Positions 43,976-47,852 of a DNA stretch of 47,852 nt are shown piece by piece. The DNA lies in contig NZ_FWER01000017.1 in NCBI RefSeq assembly GCF_900169785.1, positions 11,195-59,046 of the forward strand. Direction: 5' to 3'. The notes under the pieces are model-generated. The model saw only the letters and a program-made list of their open reading frames with translations. It did no database searches and was not told where the DNA came from. A program made the translations under genes and the position numbers. Source of the stretch: Rhizobium sullae (lineage in GTDB: Bacteria; Pseudomonadota; Alphaproteobacteria; Rhizobiales; Rhizobiaceae). Each line of letters starts with the position of its first letter. The first letter of the stretch is position 1.

Positions 43976-46195
43976 ATGATCCCGAAACTGATGCAATCCC
44001 TGGTGCTGCCCGTGACAAAGACGCAGGCATCCCGCCGGCAGTTCATGCTCGGCGCGCTCGCGGCCGGTGGCGGTGTTGCCGTCGGCTACCATATTCTGGC
44101 TTCGTCGCCTGCCACCGCGAGCGAAACTGCGGCGGATGCGAACAAGGCGGCTGCCTTCACCCCTTATCTGACGATCGACGGCGACGGCAGGGTCATGGTT
44201 CTGTCGTCCCAGTTCGAAATGGGACAGGGTTCCTATAACGGTCTTGCAACGCTCGTTGCGGAAGAACTCGACGCCGATTGGTCGTCCATCGATGTCCAGG
44301 GCGTCGCCGGCAACGTGAAGGCCTATGGCAACGTCGCCTTTGGCGGCGCCATTCAGGGAACGGGCGGGTCCACCTCGATGGTCACCTCCTGGGAACGCTA
44401 TCGAAAAGCAGGCGCGGCGGCGCGCGCCATGCTGGTGGCCGCTGCGGCATCCGAATGGGGTGTGCAGCCGGCGGAGATCACCGTCGAAAACGGCGTGCTG
44501 GCACATCCGTCCGGCAAGACCGCCGGCTTCGGTGCGTTTGCCGCCAAGGCGGCGGCCATGCCCGTGCCGGCCGATGTGAAACTCAAGCAGCCGGCCGACT
44601 GGAAGCTGATCGGCAATGCCAAGCTGAAGCGGTTCGACAGTGCCCGCAAGACCAACGGAACCGAGCAGTACACGATCGACGTCAAGCTTCCCGGCATGCT
44701 GACGGCGGTGATGATCCATCCACCCATGTTCGGTGCCAAGGTCAAGTCCTTCGATGCCGCCGCGGCGCGTGCCGTCAAGGGGGTCGTCGATGTGGTCGAG
44801 ACGCCGCGCGGTATCGCCGTCGTCGCTGAGCATATGTGGGCGGCGATCAAGGGCCGCGAAGCCGTCAAGGTCGTATGGGACGAGACGGCGGCGGAAAAAC
44901 GCGGCACGCCCGAACTCATGGCAATGTACAGGGATCTCGCGGGCAAGGCTCCCAAAGCGGTCGCCCGCAAGGACGGCGACGCCGACGCGGGCTTTGCGGC
45001 GGCGGCCAAGGTCATCGAGGCGACCTTCGAGTTCCCCTATCTGGCGCATTCGGCGATGGAACCGCTCAATGCAGTCGCCCGCAGGAATGACGACGGCACG
45101 CTGGAAATCTGGGGCGGGCATCAGTTCCCCGACGTCTATCAGATGCTGGCCGGCCAGATCGTCGGCATCACGCCAGACAAGGTGCAACTGCATGTCATGA
45201 AGACGGGCGGCAGCTTCGGCCGACGCGCCGTGTTCGATGGCGATGTGGTCGTCGAGTCCGTCTATGTCGCCAAGGCTATCGGGTTCCGGGCGCCGGTGAA
45301 GGTGCAATGGACCCGCGAGGACGACATGCGCGCCGGCCGATATCGCCCATCCTATGTCCATACGCTCAAGGCCGGGATCGATGGTGACGGAAAGCTCGTG
45401 GCCTGGAGCAACCACATTGTCGGTCAGTCCATCATGGCAAAGACAATGTTCGAAGGCGCGATCCAGAACGGCGTCGACCCGACTTCGGTCGAAGGGGCGA
45501 ACAATCTGCCCTATGCCATTCCCAACCAGACGGTCGGCCTAACGACCACTGAAGTCGGAGTACCTGTTCTCTGGTGGCGCTCGGTGGGTTCGACGCATAC
45601 GGCGTTTGCCGCGGAGACTTTCATCGACGAAGTTGCCGAAGCGGCAGGGCGCGATCCGATCGAATATCGCCTGTCGATGCTCGAACCGCAATCGCGCCAT
45701 GCGGTCGTCCTTAAGCTGGCGGCGGAAAAGGCGGAATGGACGAAACCCTTGCCGAAGGGCCGCTTCCGAGGTGTCGCCGTGGCCGAGAGTTTCGGGTCGG
45801 TGGTGGCTCAGATTGCGGAGGTTTCGACCGACGAAGGTGGAGGCATCAAGGTTGAACGCGTCGTCGCCGCCGTCGATTGCGGTCTGGCGGTCAATCCCGA
45901 CCAGGTGCGCGCCCAGGTTGAGGGCGGCATAGGCTTCGGCTTGGGCGCCATCATGGGCGAGGAGATCACCCTGACGGAGGGCAAGGTCGACCAGGGGAAC
46001 TTCGATATGTATGCGCCGCTGCGGATCGACGCGATGCCGGCGGTGGAGGTCCACATCCTCGCCTCTGCCAATCCGCCCTCGGGCATCGGCGAACCGGGTG
46101 TTCCGCCGATCGGGCCAGCGGTTGCCAATGCGGTCTACAAGGCTCTTGGCAAGCGGATCCGGGCCATGCCCCTCAGCAAGACACTCAATGTGTAA
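43976..46195 (+). CDS. Molybdopterin-binding subunit of a molybdenum hydroxylase (IorB type, Tat-exported)
   Basis: 739-aa catalytic subunit. A twin-arginine signal is evident (ASRRQFMLGALAAGGGVAVG, residues 18-37), so the enzyme is probably periplasmic. Seen: QFEMGQGSYNGLATLVAEEL, GGAIQGTGGSTSMVTSW, GGSFGRRAVFDGDVVVES, VPVLWWRSVGSTHTAFA and the C-terminal active-site Glu loop GIGEPGVPPIGPAVANA. The cofactor is expected to be molybdopterin cytosine dinucleotide. Substrate could be an aldehyde or N-heterocycle. No cytochrome c acceptor or XdhC-type maturation gene is adjacent. ATG 43976 follows GGAGG. Confidence 0.94.
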   Translation: MIPKLMQSLVLPVTKTQASRRQFMLGALAAGGGVAVGYHILASSPATASETAADANKAAAFTPYLTIDGDGRVMVLSSQFEMGQGSYNGLATLVAEELDADWSSIDVQGVAGNVKAYGNVAFGGAIQGTGGSTSMVTSWERYRKAGAAARAMLVAAAASEWGVQPAEITVENGVLAHPSGKTAGFGAFAAKAAAMPVPADVKLKQPADWKLIGNAKLKRFDSARKTNGTEQYTIDVKLPGMLTAVMIHPPMFGAKVKSFDAAAARAVKGVVDVVETPRGIAVVAEHMWAAIKGREAVKVVWDETAAEKRGTPELMAMYRDLAGKAPKAVARKDGDADAGFAAAAKVIEATFEFPYLAHSAMEPLNAVARRNDDGTLEIWGGHQFPDVYQMLAGQIVGITPDKVQLHVMKTGGSFGRRAVFDGDVVVESVYVAKAIGFRAPVKVQWTREDDMRAGRYRPSYVHTLKAGIDGDGKLVAWSNHIVGQSIMAKTMFEGAIQNGVDPTSVEGANNLPYAIPNQTVGLTTTEVGVPVLWWRSVGSTHTAFAAETFIDEVAEAAGRDPIEYRLSMLEPQSRHAVVLKLAAEKAEWTKPLPKGRFRGVAVAESFGSVVAQIAEVSTDEGGGIKVERVVAAVDCGLAVNPDQVRAQVEGGIGFGLGAIMGEEITLTEGKVDQGNFDMYAPLRIDAMPAVEVHILASANPPSGIGEPGVPPIGPAVANAVYKALGKRIRAMPLSKTLNV

Positions 46196-46199
46196 TCTC

Positions 46200-46231
46200 A
46201 CATCCCCGACCGGTGCGTTGGTCGGGGATGT
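46200..46231 (+). terminator. Strong hairpin after the molybdenum hydroxylase operon
   Basis: A 12-bp perfect stem (ACATCCCCGACC, 46200-46211, with 46220-46231) and 8-nt loop begins 5 nt after the stop codon. There is no T-run after it. 46232-46444 carries no gene I can support. Confidence 0.65.
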
Positions 46232-46444
46232 CATCGAGAGCATTGATCCTTGGACGTCCCCGCAGAACTGGGATCCTCGGTCCTGATCCCATCAAGCGCT
46301 GTGACTGCGGGAGGAGCGGCCTTTCAGCTCATAATTCTGCGGCGCGAGAAGACGCTGTGGCGCGAAGCCGACTCTATATTTCGCTGAATGATGGGCCCCT
46401 TTGGGTCGAAACCGGTACTTCGGTTCCGGTACCAAGTTTGGTGA

Positions 46445-46684
46445 TTACTTCAAGCGCAGGACCATGATCAACTCCTCGTTCTCGGTGCCGTGGCCAAGGA
46501 AGCCGTTTGGAATGCGACCAACCTCTACGAAACCGTGGCGTTGATGGAATCGTATCGCTGCCGAATTCTCCGCATTCACCGCGAGCTCCAGCTGCAGAAC
46601 ACCGTGGTTTCGTGCATGCTCTGTAACCTCGTGCAAAAGGTTTGCGGCAATCCCGGTTCCGCGCAGCCCTTGCGCAGGATCACG
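46445..46684 (-). pseudogene. GNAT acetyltransferase relic (C-terminal part)
   Basis: Minus-strand frame reading QGLRGTGIAANLLHEVTEHA then LELAVNAENSAAIRFHQRHGF and a stop. This is the acetyl-CoA loop (Q/RxxGxG/A) and the last strands of a GNAT fold. The first half is missing; the homologous region ends at about 46684 where the helicase relic begins on the other strand. No usable start codon before the CoA loop. Confidence 0.7.
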
Positions 46685-46686
46685 GG

Positions 46687-47144
46687 CGAAATGAACTTAT
46701 CTTCGATGACGTGTTGAAATCGCTTGAGGCCAAGCGTTCGCCGATCGTTTTGACCGAGCGAAAGGACCATCTCGATTATCTCCAGCAGAAGTTCTCGCCG
46801 TTTGTAAAAAATCTGGTGGTGCTGCGCGGCGGCATGTCGGCGAAGGACCGCAAGCAAGCCAATACTGCATTGAATGTCGCCGACGATGATGAGCGCCTGA
46901 TACTTGCGATAGGCCTTACATCGGGGAAGGCTTCGATGACGCACGGCTCGACACATTGTTCCTGACCATGCCGATCGCCTGGAAGGGAACTCTGGCGCAG
47001 TATGTCGGCCGTCTGCATCGCCTACATGATGGTAAGAGAGACGTCTTGGTCGTCGACTATGTCGATAGCACCGTTCCGGTGCTGGCCCGGATGGCCGCAA
47101 AGCGACGAGTGGGTTATCGCGCGCTCGGCTATGTAATCGAATGA
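46687..47144 (+). pseudogene. DEAD/DEAH-type helicase relic (C-terminal part, frameshifted)
   Basis: The first frame reads FDDVLKSLEAKRSPIVLTER, KNLVVLRGGMS and ERLILAIG; the second (from about 46918) continues DDARLDTLFLTMPIAWKGTL, QYVGRLHRLHDGKRDV and ends ALGYVIE. Together they form the RecA2 domain of a large phage/plasmid-type superfamily 2 helicase, with motif VI as QYVGRLHR. The frames join near 46916 through a net loss of two bases or gain of one. N-terminal domains with Walker A/B are absent. Confidence 0.75.
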
Positions 47145-47147
47145 TGG

Positions 47148-47170
47148 CGCCCCGCAGTGAGCGGGGCGCT
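47148..47170 (+). terminator. Terminator of the helicase relic
   Basis: A 9-bp perfect GC stem GCGCCCCGC/GCGGGGCGC with a 5-nt loop, 3 nt after the stop and followed by TTATCT. It has outlived the gene it served. Confidence 0.65.
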
Positions 47171-47191
47171 TATCTCCTCCCCCGGAATTAT

Positions 47192-47209
47192 GCGGAGAGA
47201 AATCCGCAG
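47192..47209. repeat. Short inverted repeat with 6-bp centre
   Basis: TGCGGA (47192-47197) and TCCGCA (47204-47209) flank a 6-bp centre, preceded by TTA. The layout resembles the arm and spacer pattern of the larger palindrome 60 bp further on. The stretch 47171-47298 otherwise holds no gene. Confidence 0.35.
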
Positions 47210-47265
47210 AAATCACCGGCAAATCCGGCCTTCAGCGACCGACACTCTGCATAGTCACGTTCTCA

Positions 47266-47302
47266 GCATAATCGACATTATGTGGAGCTGCACATAACGT
47301 CG
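47266..47302. repeat. Palindromic, dif-like recombination site candidate
   Basis: GCATAA (47266-47271), a 6-bp centre TCGACA and TTATGTG (47278-47284) reproduce the inner core layout of XerC/XerD dif sites. Overlapping it, CGACATTATGTG (47273-47284) and CACATAACGTCG (47291-47302) form a 12-bp inverted repeat with one mismatch around GAGCTG. The DUF736 reading frame begins exactly inside its right arm, so this looks like the boundary of a mobile or deleted segment. Confidence 0.5.
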
Positions 47303-47466
47303 AGCTCGGCGCCGCCTGGCAGAAGCGCTCGGAACAGACGGACCGCGACTACCTCTCGGTCAAGCTGGACGACCCGAGCTTCCCGGCTCCGATCTACGCA
47401 ACGCTGGCCGAGGTCGAAGGCGAGGACGGTTACCAGTTGATCTGGTCTCGCCCCAATCGCGACTGA
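47299..47466 (+). pseudogene. DUF736 protein relic (C-terminal half)
   Basis: 55 codons ending in TGA: VELGAAWQKRSEQTDRDYLS, VKLDDPSFPAPIYATLAEVE and LIWSRPNRD. This is the second half of DUF736, a small protein found on alphaproteobacterial plasmids and conjugative elements. No start codon is present; the frame is entered from the palindrome at 47266-47302, which cuts the gene. Confidence 0.8.
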
Positions 47467-47473
47467 GTTCATC

Positions 47474-47499
47474 GAGGCTCCGCCCATCGGGCGGGCCTC
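47474..47499 (+). terminator. Hairpin after the DUF736 relic
   Basis: GAGGCTCCGCCC (47474-47485) pairs with GGGCGGGCCTC (47489-47499) with a short loop and one bulge or mismatch, followed by TTCGTTG. It is 7 nt after the stop codon; typical small-gene terminator. Confidence 0.6.
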
Positions 47500-47531
47500 T
47501 TCGTTGTGACTTCCGCCGTCCATTAGTTCAT

Positions 47532-47608
47532 ATTGGATGAAAATGGATGGAAAAATGGATCTCGATGTGCCATATCCCATTTGGATGGAAACGGATGGGA
47601 TAATGGAT
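47532..47608. repeat. Duplicated 29-bp GGAT-rich blocks before the fic gene
   Basis: Two similar 29-bp blocks (47532-47560 and 47580-47608) each contain three GGAT units at spacings 10 and 12 bp; the blocks are 48 bp apart and differ at about five positions. An inverted repeat TATCCCAT (47573-47580)/ATGGGATA (47595-47602) overlaps block 2. The fic start codon lies in the last unit. Candidate operator array. Confidence 0.55.
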
Positions 47609-47852
47609 GACAGTCCTTAATCTTGCGAAATTGCGTATCACGCCTGAGATCCTGTCGTTGATCGCCGAGATCGACGAATTCAAAGGTGCGTGGCGAGCGC
47701 TCGGCCGCATCGCGCCCGACCGGTTGTCCAGTTTGCGGCGGGTGGCGACGATCGAAAGCATCGGCTCGTCGACCCGCATTGAAGGCGCAAAACTAAGCGA
47801 CCGCGAAGTCGAAAGGCTGCTCTCGAACCTCCGTATCGGCTCGTTCACCAGC
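47607..47852 (+). CDS. Fic-family protein, N-terminal part, cut by the window edge
   Basis: 82 codons are present from ATG 47607; an in-frame TAA two codons upstream (47601-47603) limits the start, and GGATGGGA serves as a possible ribosome-binding site. The N-terminal pattern is that of Fic proteins of the Fic_N/Fic type: an initial helical region (TPEILSLIAEIDEFKGAWRA) and the inhibitory helix motif SIGSSTRIEGAKLSDREVERLL, where S/TxxxE(G/N) blocks ATP binding. Fic enzymes AMPylate proteins. The HxFx(D/E)GNGR catalytic core would be beyond the window. Confidence 0.85.
   Translation, partial: MTVLNLAKLRITPEILSLIAEIDEFKGAWRALGRIAPDRLSSLRRVATIESIGSSTRIEGAKLSDREVERLLSNLRIGSFTS

Noticed and set aside
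43493..45415. 640-codon minus-strand open frame opposite the molybdenum hydroxylase genes
   Set aside because: It is antisense to two well-conserved genes, is rich in Arg/His/Gly from GC-rich third positions, and has no family motif or ribosome-binding site.

Overview
The window reads as an accessory replicon (megaplasmid, chromid or genomic island) of an alphaproteobacterium in the Rhizobium/Agrobacterium group. This rests on the GC-rich coding, the dense ABC and tripartite transporter operons each with a local regulator, an alpha-galactoside locus laid out like rhizobial agp/melA, a DUF736 relic, IS21 debris and scattered gene stubs. No rRNA, tRNA or CRISPR array was seen. The species call is inference.

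Layout. (1) 1-5675, minus: an operon for a CUT1 sugar ABC importer (binding protein, two permeases) followed by a GH38 alpha-mannosidase that runs off the left edge. No ATPase is present, so one must be shared. A good sigma70-type promoter precedes it. (2) 5791-6286: decayed C-terminus of a fused TRAP permease. (3) 6287-16377: an AraC-family regulator divergent from a GH4 glycosidase, a dipeptide-type ABC importer (695-aa binding protein, two permeases, fused double ATPase) and a clear melA alpha-galactosidase. (4) 16582-18362: a cold-shock protein, a ParE-like toxin with an unusual antitoxin, and IS21 istA/istB relics. (5) 18508-26279: a leftward sugar-acid operon (TctC, TctB, TctA, DapA-family, IlvD/Edd-family dehydratase, RraA-like) controlled by a divergent LacI regulator, with a perfect 16-bp palindromic operator between them. 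(6) 26837-31040: a ribose-type ABC importer and a Gfo/Idh/MocA dehydrogenase. (7) 31529-40528: a convergent and divergent catabolic block with Zn-alcohol dehydrogenase, MFS transporter, two SDRs, maleylacetate reductase, YCII and Dabb proteins (minus), then LysR, a xylose-isomerase-like TIM barrel and an intradiol (hydroxyquinol-type) dioxygenase (plus). (8) 40686-46231: a metallo-beta-lactamase fold hydrolase, a relic of a xanthine-dehydrogenase-type subunit, an AraC regulator, and an intact two-subunit molybdenum hydroxylase (isoquinoline 1-oxidoreductase type). (9) 46232-47852: a gene graveyard (GNAT, helicase and DUF736 stubs, a dif-like/palindromic site) and the start of a Fic protein.

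The most interesting part is regions 6-7. Genes typical of sugar or cyclitol uptake and oxidation sit beside the lower hydroxyquinol pathway, but no aromatic hydroxylase or decarboxylase that would normally make hydroxyquinol is visible. One hypothesis is that a deoxy-cyclitol such as quercitol is oxidised and dehydrated to hydroxyquinol, then cleaved to maleylacetate and reduced to 3-oxoadipate. An aromatic-glycoside route is the main alternative. Both are inferences from gene content.
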